Positions 26,292-35,281 of a stretch of 64,000 nucleotides of DNA are shown in pieces (the stretch's first letter is position 1; every line of letters begins with the position of its first letter). Location: positions 1-64,000 of the forward strand of contig CAYXDO010000035.1 of assembly GCA_964463485.1 (NCBI GenBank), written 5' to 3'. The position numbers and the translations under genes were made by a program. The notes below the pieces were generated by a model that was given only the letters and a program-made list of their open reading frames with translations, was not told the origin of the DNA and made no database searches. This stretch comes from CAYXDO01 sp964463485. Lineage in GTDB: Bacteria > Myxococcota > Kuafuiibacteriia > Kuafuiibacteriales > Kuafuiibacteriaceae.

Positions 26292-27593
26292 ATGCGAGCC
26301 CTCATCGACTACCAGAAACGCGCCGTCTCCGCGGACGAAGCCGTCTCTCACCTGGAGAGCGGCATGCGTGTGTTTCTCCATGGAGCTGCCGCGACGCCGC
26401 TGGATCTGGTCGAAGCCATGGCCAGGCGCACCGACCTCGAAGGCGTCACGATCTACCACCTCCACACCTCTGGCCCCGCCCCCTTCGCCGATCCCAATCA
26501 GGTCGGCCGCTTCTTCTCCGTCTCGCTGTTCACCGGCCCACCTCTTCGCAAGCCCATCGAGGAAGGCCGCGCCGACTTCATGCCGATCTTTCTCTCCGAC
26601 ATCCCGCACCTGTTCTCGTCCGGTCGCGTGCCGCTCGACGTCGCGCTGGTGCAGCTCTCACCGCCCGACCTCAACGGCCACACCACCCTCGGCACGTCGG
26701 TCGACGCAGCCAAAGCCGCCGTAGAGTCCGCCCGCCTCGTGATCGCCGAGATCAACGAGCGCATGCCGAGGACGCACGGCGCCACCGTCGTCCCCTTCGA
26801 TCGGATCACTTCGTTCATCCACACCGATCGGCCGCTTCCCGAACACGACCTCGGCGCCGAATCCGAAGTCGAAGGGCGAATCGGCGACGTCGTCGCCGGG
26901 CTCGTCGAAGACGGGTCGTGCCTGCAAGTCGGGATCGGCGCCATCCCCGACGCCGTGCTCGCTCGGCTCTTCGACAAACACGAGCTCGGCGTCCACACCG
27001 AGATGTTCTCGGATCACATCGTCGATCTCGTCGACGCGGGCGTCATCACCAACAAGAAAAAACGCGTCCACGCTGGACGAACGGTCGCCAGCTTCGTCTT
27101 CGGAACCCGCAAGACCTACGACTTCGTCGACGACAACCTCGCGGTGGAGATGCACCCCTGCGATCGCACCAACGACACGGCGATCATTCGCGAAAACGAC
27201 AACGTCGTCGCGATCAACTCCGCGGTCGAGGTCGATCTCACCGGCCAAGTCTGCGCCGACTCCATCGGGCACCGCATCTACTCGGGGATCGGCGGGCAGA
27301 TGGACTTCGTACGAGGCGCGGCGCTGTCACGAGGCGGGAAGCCGATCATTGCCCTGCCCTCCACCGCCGCCAACGGCCGCATGTCCCGCATCGTCGCCTC
27401 ACTCAAGCCGGGCGCCGGCGTGGTCACCACACGCGGCCACGTCCACTGGATCGTGACCGAATACGGCGCCGTGAATCTGCAAGGGAAGACGCTGCGCGAG
27501 CGAGCGGAGCTCTTGATCGGAGTCGCTCACCCCGACTTCCGAGCCGAGCTGCGGCGAGAAGTCGCACAGATCAGACACTTCGTGCTGGGCTGA
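26292..27593 (+). CDS. Acetyl-CoA hydrolase/transferase-family CoA-transferase
   Basis: This 433-residue protein matches the Cat1/Cat2 (4-hydroxybutyrate or acetate) CoA-transferase family. The N-terminal domain has SGMRVFLHGAAATPLDLVEA and LVQLSPPDLNGHTTLGTSVD. The C-terminal domain has LQVGIGAIPDAVLARL, the catalytic Glu in ELGVHTEMFSDHIVDL, and GIGGQMDFVRGAALSRGGKP / HWIVTEYGAVNLQGK. All key motifs are intact. Its neighbour probably produces formyl-CoA and an aldehyde, so this enzyme could recycle CoA or activate a hydroxy acid for the lyase; that link is inferred from proximity only. Confidence 0.88.
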   Translation: MRALIDYQKRAVSADEAVSHLESGMRVFLHGAAATPLDLVEAMARRTDLEGVTIYHLHTSGPAPFADPNQVGRFFSVSLFTGPPLRKPIEEGRADFMPIFLSDIPHLFSSGRVPLDVALVQLSPPDLNGHTTLGTSVDAAKAAVESARLVIAEINERMPRTHGATVVPFDRITSFIHTDRPLPEHDLGAESEVEGRIGDVVAGLVEDGSCLQVGIGAIPDAVLARLFDKHELGVHTEMFSDHIVDLVDAGVITNKKKRVHAGRTVASFVFGTRKTYDFVDDNLAVEMHPCDRTNDTAIIRENDNVVAINSAVEVDLTGQVCADSIGHRIYSGIGGQMDFVRGAALSRGGKPIIALPSTAANGRMSRIVASLKPGAGVVTTRGHVHWIVTEYGAVNLQGKTLRERAELLIGVAHPDFRAELRREVAQIRHFVLG

Positions 27594-27655
27594 GGCCCAG
27601 GCTCGTGCCCAGGCATGACGATCCGCGGAGCAAACCGGCCTCGTCCAGCCGAGCG

Positions 27656-27750
27656 GACCGATACCTGAAACCGAGCGAAGCGAGGTTTCGCGCCGTGCCG
27701 TGCCCGACCGATACCTGAAACCGAGCGAAGCGAGGTTTCGCGCCGTGCCC
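27656..27750 (+). repeat. Tandem pair of a 45-50 bp hairpin repeat
   Basis: Two copies, period 50, begin at 27656 and 27706. Each contains GATACCTGAAACCGAGCGAA then GCGAGGTTTCGCGCCGTGCC. The GAAACC/GGTTTC arms form a stem, giving a REP-like element. A weaker relative, GATTTCGAGCCGTGCCCGAT, lies at about 46190-46210. The surrounding gap 27594-27936 holds no gene. It also contains a 6-bp dyad (AACGCT...AGCGTT, about 27910-27929). Confidence 0.85.
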
Positions 27751-27936
27751 GACGCGATTCCCCAATGGAGCACTGCCGAGCCGTATCTTTGCAGCCGGCG
27801 GTCCGGCGCACCGGGGCTTGATGCCTGGGCTAGGAATCGCGAGTTTCGTAACAGGCTCTAGCTAGAGAGTTTGCAGGCCGAGGGACTCCAATGAGGAGCC
27901 GCGTCGGCTCAACGCTTCCGTTCGAGCGTTTGTTGG

Positions 27937-28428
27937 TCAGTTGTCGCCGCGAAACATGCTCTCGAACATCGCCTGCACCTCCTCCTCCTCCATGTCCTGG
28001 GCGATCGCGACCTCCTTCACGAGGAGCGATTTCGCCTGGTCGAGCATCTTGCGCTCGCCAAAGGAGAGGTCCTTGTCGTTCTTGAGCAGGTACAAATCTC
28101 GGAGCACCTCTGCGATCTGCTTGGGCTCCCCGGATTTGATTTTTTCCATGTATTCGCGATAGCGGCGGTTCCAGGTCGTGGTCTCGACCGAGAGAAACTT
28201 TTGCCGGAGCACGTTGAAGACATCGTTCACTTGTTCGGGGCTCATGATCTCGCGGAGTCCGCCCTGGGCGCCCGTCGGGATCATGACCTTCATTCCGTTA
28301 TCGAGAATCCGAAGCACGTAAAAGGTTTGCTTCTCGCCGCCGACATTGCGGCTCTCGATGCCGGTGACTTCCCCGACGCCGTGGGCGGGGTAAACAGCCT
28401 TGTCTCCGACGTTAAAGGTGAGTTCCAT
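27937..28428 (-). CDS. cdnL: CarD/CdnL-family RNA polymerase-binding regulator
   Basis: From ATG 28428 (MELTFNVGDKAVYPAHGVGE) the protein has 163 residues, about one less than I recall for Myxococcus CdnL. The N-terminal RNA polymerase beta-interacting domain includes FYVLRILDNGMKVMIPTGAQ. The C-terminal helical DNA-binding domain has TTWNRRYREYMEKIKSGEPK, IAEVLRDLYLLKNDKDLSFG and ERKMLDQAKSLLVKE, nearly invariant in the family. CdnL stabilises the open complex, notably at rRNA promoters, and is essential in Myxococcus. There is no C-terminal HMGA-like tail, so this is CdnL rather than CarD. The divergent 320-base gap 28429-28748 holds no gene; it contains the dyad CCCCTAGGTGGGG near 28560. 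Confidence 0.93.
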   Translation of the reverse strand: MELTFNVGDKAVYPAHGVGEVTGIESRNVGGEKQTFYVLRILDNGMKVMIPTGAQGGLREIMSPEQVNDVFNVLRQKFLSVETTTWNRRYREYMEKIKSGEPKQIAEVLRDLYLLKNDKDLSFGERKMLDQAKSLLVKEVAIAQDMEEEEVQAMFESMFRGDN

Positions 28429-28748
28429 CGTCGATCGAGCCTCCGTCCAAAGACGCTTCGTCCAAGGGCTATCGGTCGCAGGCATTTTGAGGCCTTACGC
28501 CTCAGTTTGCCCGCGCTCCGTTGATTTGTGTCCAATCGGGTTTAGGTGTGCCTTCCAACCCCTAGGTGGGGAACTTCATTCCAGCGGCTCACCAGCGCGC
28601 GGAAACGTAACACGGTGCGTCGGTACTGTAAAGCAGACTGAGGGCCGTGGCTTGACACCCGATCCGGAACCCGATATGGTCCGCGCCTTTTTCCAAATCG
28701 GACGGAAGTTCGCGTGATCACTGGGAGTTCTGGTATTTTGGGGTCGAA

Positions 28749-30230
28749 ATGCCAGACTCGCCTACGATGTTCGGAGGACGGGCCGTCGACCGACCTCGGT
28801 TTCCTCGCGCTCAGGCATTCGCAGGGGCCTGTTTGCTGATCTTGCCACGACTCACGAGCGCGAACGAGGTCGGTACCTCAACGCCCACGATCACCATCGA
28901 GCGCGCCCTCGAGTCCGCCCTCGCTCGCTCGTCAGAGATCGCCCTCGCCAAGGACCGGATCGACCAGGCGAGCGTCAACATCGCTCGCGCCCTCGCGCTC
29001 GTTCTCCCGACTTGGAACGCTTCCTCGAGCTACACCCACCGTGAGCCCAAGCCGCCCACGATCACCTTTCCTGCCTTCCCAAACCTCGGCTCCGACACGG
29101 TGCGGCAAGCGTGCGCCGACCCCAACGACCCGACCCAAGTCGCACCCACCGAAGCCTGTATCATCGCCGTCCTCGAGGAGTTCGGCCGGTCCATCAACGC
29201 TCCTCCGACGGAGCTCGATTTCGCCCGGCGCGACACCGTGAGCTTCAGCTCGCAGGTCACGTGGACCGTGTTGAACGGCCGATATTTCACCGCGAGCGCC
29301 AGCGCGGACGACGCGGTGAGGATCGAACGAGACAGGCTGGACGCGAGCCGATCGACCCTGATCGTCGCGGTGTCCCGAGCCTACTACGCAGCGCTGACCA
29401 CCCAGCGCTCGCTCGAAGTGGCGCGCCGCGCCCTCTCGAGAGCTGCGCAGAAGACCGCCGTCGAGCGCACGCAATCGGCGCTCGGCCAGGCCGCGCCCCT
29501 GCGCCTGCGCGCGTCCGAAATCCACCTCCGCGAAGCCGAGCTCGACGTCTCCCGCGCAGAAGTCGCCCACCAGAGATCACTTCAGGCGCTCGCGCTCGCT
29601 GCCGTCCTCGAGACACCCGCCGACGTGGTCACGCCCAAGCCCCAAACCGTGCCCGATGGAGACGAAGACGCCCTCACGCGGCGTGCGCTCGAGACACGAC
29701 CCGAGCTGCTCGTTGCGCGACGCTCGATCGATATCGCCGAACGCGAGCTCGATGCCTTCTGGTGGAGCTTCGCACCCACGATCGCGCTGTTCGGAGCCTT
29801 CCGCGCGTCGAACGTCGAGGGCATCACGGGCCAAAAGTCGGAGTGGACCCTCGGCGTGAACGCGAACCTCACCCTCTTCGACGCCGGTTTGCGCTACGCC
29901 GAGCGCGACGAAGCCGCGTCGAAAATCTCCTCGGCGCGACACAACGCGGATCGCCTCTTTCGTTCGATCACCAACGAAATCCGATCGGCCCGACTCTCGG
30001 TCAAAGCGGCGGCGCTGTCCAAAGCCCGCGCGCAGACCGCCGTCGACCTCGCCGAGACCACCCTCGACCTCGCTCGCCAGCAACACCAGGCCGGAACGAT
30101 CCGCGAGATCGACTTGAGAGAGGCCGTGGACGCGGTCGCCGACGCCGAGCTCGCCGTCGTGCGCGCGGACTTCGAACGAGACCTGGCCGTGCTCGAGCTG
30201 CGAGCGGCCCTCGGAACCTTGGAGGACTAA
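28749..30230 (+). CDS. TolC-family outer-membrane channel
   Basis: This 493-residue protein starts at ATG 28749, five bases after GGGG, with a signal sequence ending around LLILPRLTSA. It shows the outer-membrane efflux protein repeat: an N-terminal half with TIERALESALARSSEIALAK and a C-terminal half with RRALETRPELLVARRSIDIA, each followed by helical coiled coil and a strand pair (WTVLNGRYFTASAS; NANLTLFDAGLRYAERDEAA). TolC proteins provide the outer-membrane duct for efflux pumps or type I secretion. No inner-membrane pump or adaptor gene is adjacent, so its partners are encoded elsewhere. Confidence 0.9.
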   Translation: MPDSPTMFGGRAVDRPRFPRAQAFAGACLLILPRLTSANEVGTSTPTITIERALESALARSSEIALAKDRIDQASVNIARALALVLPTWNASSSYTHREPKPPTITFPAFPNLGSDTVRQACADPNDPTQVAPTEACIIAVLEEFGRSINAPPTELDFARRDTVSFSSQVTWTVLNGRYFTASASADDAVRIERDRLDASRSTLIVAVSRAYYAALTTQRSLEVARRALSRAAQKTAVERTQSALGQAAPLRLRASEIHLREAELDVSRAEVAHQRSLQALALAAVLETPADVVTPKPQTVPDGDEDALTRRALETRPELLVARRSIDIAERELDAFWWSFAPTIALFGAFRASNVEGITGQKSEWTLGVNANLTLFDAGLRYAERDEAASKISSARHNADRLFRSITNEIRSARLSVKAAALSKARAQTAVDLAETTLDLARQQHQAGTIREIDLREAVDAVADAELAVVRADFERDLAVLELRAALGTLED

Positions 30231-30269
30231 GGACCCACCGACGCCGGATCTTTCCTTGCGAGTTGAACG

Positions 30270-30488
30270 TCAGTCCACGGGCCACTGCCGCCGAACTCCC
30301 TCTCGCAGCTTCCGGTCCACGGGCCCCTGCTTGGCATCGAGCTCGTCGAGGAGCTTCTTCGCTTCCTGCTGCCTGAAGTGCTCGCGGATGACGTCCGCGA
30401 TCCAGGTCGACGTCTTGAGCTTGGACCCGCGCGCCTCGCGCATCACCCGCTTGGCGAGGTCCGTATCCATCGACACCGAGAGCTTCAC
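30270..30488 (-). CDS. Small ribbon-helix-helix-like protein, no adjacent toxin
   Basis: This 72-residue protein reads MKLSVSMDTDLAKRVMREAR, then KLKTSTWIADVIREHFRQQE, the beta-helix-helix spacing of CopG/MetJ-type antitoxins (basic N-terminal strand, then S-x-W-I-x-x-x-I). The Lys/Asp-rich tail could bind a partner. No toxin-like gene lies on either side: upstream is a phosphomannomutase gene and downstream is the convergent TolC gene. It is an orphan antitoxin or a small regulator. Confidence 0.6.
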   Translation of the reverse strand: MKLSVSMDTDLAKRVMREARGSKLKTSTWIADVIREHFRQQEAKKLLDELDAKQGPVDRKLREGVRRQWPVD

Positions 30489-30533
30489 GCCGACCGCATT
30501 CCTACCACTGGAGGAAACCGCGCAACCAAGGAT

Positions 30534-31895
30534 TCAGAGCCTCGTGCGCTCCCGGGCGAGCTCTGCTTCGAAGTCCGCCCGAATCTCGCGGAGCCGCGCC
30601 TCCGTCTTGGCCTCGAACCTCAACACCAAGATCGGCGTCGTGTTGGACGCTCGGACGAGGCCCCACGCGCCGTCGCCGTAGAGCACACGGGCACCGTCGA
30701 CATCGATCACCTCGAAGCCGCGCTCACGAAACCGCTTCACACACGCGGCCACGAGCGGCCCCTTCATCGCCTCGGCGCAGTCCACCCGAAGCTCGGGCGT
30801 CGAGTACGTCGGCGGCACATCCAAAAGGAGCTCCGACAAGGGACGCGACTCGTGGCTCAAGATCTCGACCAGCCGCGCGGCCGTGTACGTCGCGTCGTCG
30901 AACCCGAACCACCGATGTTTGAAAAAGATGTGTCCGCTCATCTCGCCAGCGAGCTCCGCGTGGGTCTCGGCCATCTTCGCTTTGATGAGGCTGTGACCGG
31001 CCTTCCACATCACGGGCTGCCCGCCGAGCCGCGCGATCTCGTCGTACAGCGTCTGGCTGCACTTCACCTCGCCGAGGATCGTCGCGCCGGGCACCTCTTC
31101 GAGGAGCGCCCGGGAGAACAAGATCATCAGCCTATCGCCCCAGAGCACCTGCCCCTTCTCGTCGAGCACGCCGATGCGGTCTCCGTCGCCGTCGAACGCG
31201 ATCCCAAGGTCGGCGCGCTCCGAGGCGACCGCTCGTCGCAGGTCTTCGAGGTTCTCCTCGACCGTCGGATCGGGGTGATGATTCGGAAACGTGCCGTCCA
31301 TCTCCGCGAACAGCGGAACCACCTCGACGCCGAGCGCGCGCAAGATCGGGATCGCGGTCGGAGCCGCCGTGCCGTTGCCTCCATCCACGACGGCGCGCAA
31401 GCGCTTGGGCCCCATGGAGATCCTCGAGGTCACGGCCTCGAGATAGGCAGGCCCGATGTCGAACGAGTCGATCGCCCCTGAGCCTACCGGCGCAAAGGCA
31501 CCAGCCTCGATTCGCCTCCGGAGCTCCTGGATGCCGTCGCCGTAAAGGCTGGCTGTCCCTCGGGAGATCTTCAGCCCGTTGTACTCGGGCGGGTTGTGCG
31601 AGCCGGTGATCTGAACGCCGCCTGAGGCGCTCAAATGGTGCAACGCAAAATAGAGCGTCGGCGTGGGTACGATACCCACGTCGATACAACACACCCCAGC
31701 GCGCGCCAGGCCGCGTAACAGCGCCTTCGAGAGACGCTCGGAATGAAGCCTGCAGTCGCGCCCCACGACCAAAGGTCCCTCGCCGACCCACGAAGCAAAG
31801 GCGCGCCCGATCTGCTCCACACCCGTCTCGGTGAGGTCTTGGTCGACCACTCCGCGAATGTCGTACTGACGAAAGATCTCGCTCGAGATGATCAC
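30534..31895 (-). CDS. Phosphomannomutase/phosphoglucomutase
   Basis: This 453-residue protein of the alpha-D-phosphohexomutase family has the phosphoserine loop in VQITGSHNPPEYNGLKISRG, the metal loop in LGIAFDGDGDRIGVLDEKGQ, the sugar loop AGEMSGHIFFKHRWFGFDDA, and a phosphate-binding tail near LVRASNTTPILVLRFEAKTE. It interconverts mannose-6-P and mannose-1-P (and the glucose forms), as in AlgC. It overlaps the mannose-1-phosphate guanylyltransferase gene by four bases, so the two make GDP-mannose for polysaccharide or glycan synthesis. Confidence 0.94.
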   Translation of the reverse strand: MIISSEIFRQYDIRGVVDQDLTETGVEQIGRAFASWVGEGPLVVGRDCRLHSERLSKALLRGLARAGVCCIDVGIVPTPTLYFALHHLSASGGVQITGSHNPPEYNGLKISRGTASLYGDGIQELRRRIEAGAFAPVGSGAIDSFDIGPAYLEAVTSRISMGPKRLRAVVDGGNGTAAPTAIPILRALGVEVVPLFAEMDGTFPNHHPDPTVEENLEDLRRAVASERADLGIAFDGDGDRIGVLDEKGQVLWGDRLMILFSRALLEEVPGATILGEVKCSQTLYDEIARLGGQPVMWKAGHSLIKAKMAETHAELAGEMSGHIFFKHRWFGFDDATYTAARLVEILSHESRPLSELLLDVPPTYSTPELRVDCAEAMKGPLVAACVKRFRERGFEVIDVDGARVLYGDGAWGLVRASNTTPILVLRFEAKTEARLREIRADFEAELARERTRL

Positions 31896-32950
31896 AGAAG
31901 CTCCGTTCGACCGGCCTCCTCGAGGAGCGCCACGGCCTTTTGCACGTCTTGAGAATGACCCCGCCGCGTCACCAACACCGCATCTTTGGTGTCCACCACG
32001 ATCAGATCGCTCGCGCCCACGACCGCGACGACCCGGCCCGCCCGCGCGTCCACCAACGAACCGCTCGCACCCACGATGAGCGCGTCCCCAAGCGCGACGT
32101 TCTCACTCTCGTCCTTCGCGTGCTCCGCGTAGATCGCGTCGAACGAGCCGACGTCCGACCAGCCAAAAGACGACGGAAGCACGATCAGCCCACCCGCCTT
32201 CTCCATGACCCCGTAGTCGATGCTGATACTCGGAAGGCTCGCGAACACCTCGCGAGACACACCTTCACGCATCATCGAGCGGACGCTCCTCTCGAGCTCC
32301 GGGAGCTGGGCCGCGAGCTCCGATTGCATTCGTTCGGCCCGAAACACGAAGAGACCTGCGTTCCAAAGGTACTGGCCGGACATCAAATAGGACTCCGCGG
32401 TCTTTCGATCGGGCTTCTCGACGAACGCCTCGACGGCTCGAATCACGCCGCTGCCTCCCGCGCGGATATAGCCGTAGCCCGTCTCCGCGTGCGTCGGAAC
32501 GATCCCCAACAGCGCGATCGGCGATGCTCCCCCAGGCCCAGACTCGATCGATCGAAACGCGAGCTCGAGGTGCGCCCGAAACGACGTCTCGTCGCGAATG
32601 TGATGGTCCGAAGGGAGCACCGCGATCGCGGCATCGAGGTGTCGCCCCGCGATCACCGCGGTGGCCCACGCGATACACGGCGCGGTGTTGCGCCCGATCG
32701 GCTCCACGAGGATGTTCTCCGCAGGGATTTCGGGAAGGTCGCGGCGAACGTCCGCCTCGAACGCCGAACCCGTGACGACCAAGACGTGGTCCGCAGGTGT
32801 CATCGACACCACGCGATCGAAGGTGCGGCGCAACAAGGAGCGTGTCGGGTCGACGAGCGCGAGGAGCTGCTTGGGGCGGGCTCGGCGCGAAAGCGGCCAG
32901 AACCGCTTTCCGGCACCGCCTGCCATGATCACGACGAAACGCTGAATCAT
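31892..32950 (-). CDS. manC: Mannose-1-phosphate guanylyltransferase
   Basis: From ATG 32950 (MIQRFVVIMAGGAGKRFWPL) the protein has 352 residues. GTG 32995 is an earlier option without family support. The nucleotide-binding signature is VIMAGGAGKRFWPLSR...PKQLL. Other conserved blocks are ENILVEPIGRNTAPCIAWAT, IAVLPSDHHI, the active-site FVEKPDRKTAESYLMSGQYL with WNAGLFVF, and GWSDVGSFDAI. It lacks the C-terminal isomerase cupin of bifunctional ManC/AlgA (about 470 residues), so it is guanylyltransferase only. It makes GDP-mannose with the downstream mutase. Its transcription probably follows the signalling genes upstream. Confidence 0.93.
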   Translation of the reverse strand: MIQRFVVIMAGGAGKRFWPLSRRARPKQLLALVDPTRSLLRRTFDRVVSMTPADHVLVVTGSAFEADVRRDLPEIPAENILVEPIGRNTAPCIAWATAVIAGRHLDAAIAVLPSDHHIRDETSFRAHLELAFRSIESGPGGASPIALLGIVPTHAETGYGYIRAGGSGVIRAVEAFVEKPDRKTAESYLMSGQYLWNAGLFVFRAERMQSELAAQLPELERSVRSMMREGVSREVFASLPSISIDYGVMEKAGGLIVLPSSFGWSDVGSFDAIYAEHAKDESENVALGDALIVGASGSLVDARAGRVVAVVGASDLIVVDTKDAVLVTRRGHSQDVQKAVALLEEAGRTELL

Positions 32951-33034
32951 CTGGCTCGTTCCTTCCTCGCCCACGATGAGCGAAGGAGGAATCACTTTCT
33001 TTCGAAGACTAGACAGAAACGAAGGCCGTGCTCG

Positions 33035-33958
33035 TCATTCGGTGGGAACGCCTTCGACCCGGTTTCGCCCGTTCTGCTTCGCACGGTACAACATGTCGTC
33101 CGCCGCCTTGATGAACGGGAGCGGCTCGCGAAAGCGACCCTGCATCTCGGCGACGCCCAACGAGATCGTCACGTCGATCGTCTTGCCTTCGAAGAGGAAC
33201 GGCGTCGTCTCGACCATGCGGCGGATCTTCTCGCAGAAGATGCCGGCCTTCTTCGCGGTCGTCTCGGGCATGATGATCGAGAACTCCTCGCCGCCGTAAC
33301 GAGCGAACAGCTCCTCGCGCCGCACGTGTTTCGAGATGATCTCCGCGAGCCGCTTGAGCACGAAGTCACCGGCGAGGTGCCCGAAGGTGTCGTTCACCTT
33401 CTTGAAGTGATCGACGTCGAGCATCACGAGCGTGAGCGGGCGTTCATAGCGGGAGCATCGCGCCATCTCGCGATCGAGGAACTCGAGGAAGTAGCGCTTG
33501 TTGTGGATCTGCGTGAGGCCGTCCACGATCGTCATTCGATAGATTTCTTCGTGGTAGAGCGCCTCGATGTTGCCCCCCTGGATGAACTTCAGGATGGCTC
33601 CGCCGATCTTGATCAGGTCTCCGTTCCGAAGCCTGTCGCGTCGAACCTCCACGTCGTTGACGTAGCTGCCGTTCGTCGATCCGAGGTCCTCGATGTAGAT
33701 CCCGTCGGCGTCCTTGGAGACACACGCGTGCATACGAGAGACGTTGTCGAGGTCGAGCACGAGGTCGTTGTCTGCGCCGCGACCGATGGAGAGTGTGTCC
33801 TTCTCCATGTGGTACTGCCGGCCGAGGTTGGGGCCGTAGATGATGACGACGCAGCTCGCTCCGGAGATCGCTTTGTCGACGATCCTCGAGACGGTGGAGA
33901 CACGGGTCTCCTCGTCTTGAGAAGAGTGATTGGCGAAGTCGCGGAAGTCGCTGACCAT
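33035..33958 (-). CDS. FHA-GGDEF diguanylate cyclase
   Basis: This 307-residue protein has an FHA domain at about 35-125 (TLSIGRGADNDLVLDLDNVS, RMHACVSKDADG, DLGSTNGSYVNDVEV) that should bind phospho-Thr, followed by a GGDEF domain at about 135-300. The GGDEF domain has DGLTQIHNKRYFLEFLDREM, LVMLDVDHFKKVNDTFGHLA and an intact active site ARYGGEEFSII. The inhibitory I-site position reads RREE instead of RxxD, so product inhibition may be weak. It starts three bases after the PP2C gene stop, so the Ser/Thr phosphatase, the FHA domain and c-di-GMP synthesis are linked in one transcript. Confidence 0.93.
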   Translation of the reverse strand: MVSDFRDFANHSSQDEETRVSTVSRIVDKAISGASCVVIIYGPNLGRQYHMEKDTLSIGRGADNDLVLDLDNVSRMHACVSKDADGIYIEDLGSTNGSYVNDVEVRRDRLRNGDLIKIGGAILKFIQGGNIEALYHEEIYRMTIVDGLTQIHNKRYFLEFLDREMARCSRYERPLTLVMLDVDHFKKVNDTFGHLAGDFVLKRLAEIISKHVRREELFARYGGEEFSIIMPETTAKKAGIFCEKIRRMVETTPFLFEGKTIDVTISLGVAEMQGRFREPLPFIKAADDMLYRAKQNGRNRVEGVPTE

Positions 33959-33961
33959 GGC

Positions 33962-35281
33962 TCAGCCGTCGCCGGCGTCGTTCGCCCGAACCTCGCCCGG
34001 GCTTGCAGAGTCGCCCTCTTTCGATGGTCTCTTCGTGCGCTCCTCGAACGGCGCGTCGTTCGTGTCACTCGGCGCGAGCGCCTCGTTGGTGGTCCGCAGG
34101 CGATGAGACAGCACCTGCACGAAGCTCCATAACAGCTTGCTGGAGAGCACCGGCTCGCTCTTGACCAACTGATAGAACGACGAACGCGAGAGCAGCATGA
34201 GCCGCGTGGGCTCGCGCGCGCGAACGGTCGCCGATCTCGGCGAATGATCGACGAGCGCCATCTCGCCAAAGTGAACACCAGGCTGCAGCACGGTCAGCGG
34301 CCGCTCGCCCTTGAAGACTTCCACCTCACCCTGAAGGATGATGTAAAACTCGTCGCCCTGCGTCCCTTCCTCGACGATCGCTTCGCCAGGCCTGAAGCTC
34401 TTGAGGGACGTGTGGTTCAAGACCTTGACGAGCTCCTTGTAGTTGAGGTGCCGGAACAAGGGGATCTTGCGAAGGATCGTGAGCTTGCGGATCACGTCGG
34501 CGGCGTCGGGATCGTTGGCGTCCCCAGGAAGACGCAACACGACCGCGGTGATGTTGTCCTTGCCACCGCGCGCGTTGGCGAGACTCACCAGCTGCCGCGG
34601 AAGATCTTCGCCGTTCTCCTGCGACAGGATCGTTGCGAGCTCGGCTTCGCTCTCCACGTAGCCGTGCATGCCGTCCGAACAGAGCAGATAGGTGTCGCCA
34701 GGCAGCACGTCGAACACGAGCGTGTCGACCTGCACGGTCTCGGTGATGCCGACCGCGCGAGTGATCACGTTCGAAAACGGAGAGCGCTTGGCCTCTTCGG
34801 GCGTGATCGCCCCCTTCTTCACCTGCTCCCAAAGGTAAGAGTGGTCCTCGGAGAGCTGATGCACTTGCGCCGCGCGGGCTAGATACACACGCGAATCGCC
34901 CACGTGCGCCATGAACGCCTTGTTGCCGGCCAAGAGCATCATGGAGAGCGTCGTGCCCATGCCGTGGCGCTTCTTGTCTCGCTGCGCCATGCGGAAGATG
35001 TCGCTGGACGCGACGTTGATCGCGAGCTCCACCTCCCGCAGGACTTGCGCTCGTATCTCCGGCGTCGACGTTTGTGAGAAGCGTTCGAGCAGAGCCTTCT
35101 TCTTGAAGAGCTCCTCTTGAACGACACGGAGCGCCCGCGCGGATGCGACCTCACCGGCGGCGTGGCCGCCCATTCCGTCTGCAACGGCGTACAGCCCCAG
35201 CTGGTCGTCGATGAGCCAGCCGTCTTCGTTGTGTTTCCGCGCTCGGCCGACGTCCGTCAGCGCCCAAGAATCAACACGCAC
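33962..35281 (-). CDS. PP2C Ser/Thr phosphatase fused to a cNMP-binding domain
   Basis: This 439-residue protein has a PP2C domain at about 1-245 with metal-binding motifs RKHNEDGWLI, YAVADGMGGHAAGEVAS, VGDSRVYLAR, LCSDGMHGYVES and GGKDNITAVVL, as in bacterial Stp/PstP phosphatases. A cNMP-binding beta-roll at about 285-395 (GEAIVEEGTQGDEFYIILQG, FGEMALVDHSPRSATVRARE) suggests allosteric control by a nucleotide. The tail after 405 is acidic and disordered. It is the first gene of a probable operon with the FHA-GGDEF protein. No partner Ser/Thr kinase lies in the window. Confidence 0.93.
   Translation of the reverse strand: MRVDSWALTDVGRARKHNEDGWLIDDQLGLYAVADGMGGHAAGEVASARALRVVQEELFKKKALLERFSQTSTPEIRAQVLREVELAINVASSDIFRMAQRDKKRHGMGTTLSMMLLAGNKAFMAHVGDSRVYLARAAQVHQLSEDHSYLWEQVKKGAITPEEAKRSPFSNVITRAVGITETVQVDTLVFDVLPGDTYLLCSDGMHGYVESEAELATILSQENGEDLPRQLVSLANARGGKDNITAVVLRLPGDANDPDAADVIRKLTILRKIPLFRHLNYKELVKVLNHTSLKSFRPGEAIVEEGTQGDEFYIILQGEVEVFKGERPLTVLQPGVHFGEMALVDHSPRSATVRAREPTRLMLLSRSSFYQLVKSEPVLSSKLLWSFVQVLSHRLRTTNEALAPSDTNDAPFEERTKRPSKEGDSASPGEVRANDAGDG

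Noticed and set aside
30270..30488. A full toxin-antitoxin module with the RHH-like protein.
   Set aside because: No small toxin-like gene flanks it; neighbours are a phosphomannomutase and a TolC gene.
31940..34132. A 730-codon plus-strand open frame across the GDP-mannose and FHA-GGDEF genes.
   Set aside because: It is antisense to recognised enzymes with intact motifs and gives a His/Arg/Asp-rich sequence without domains.
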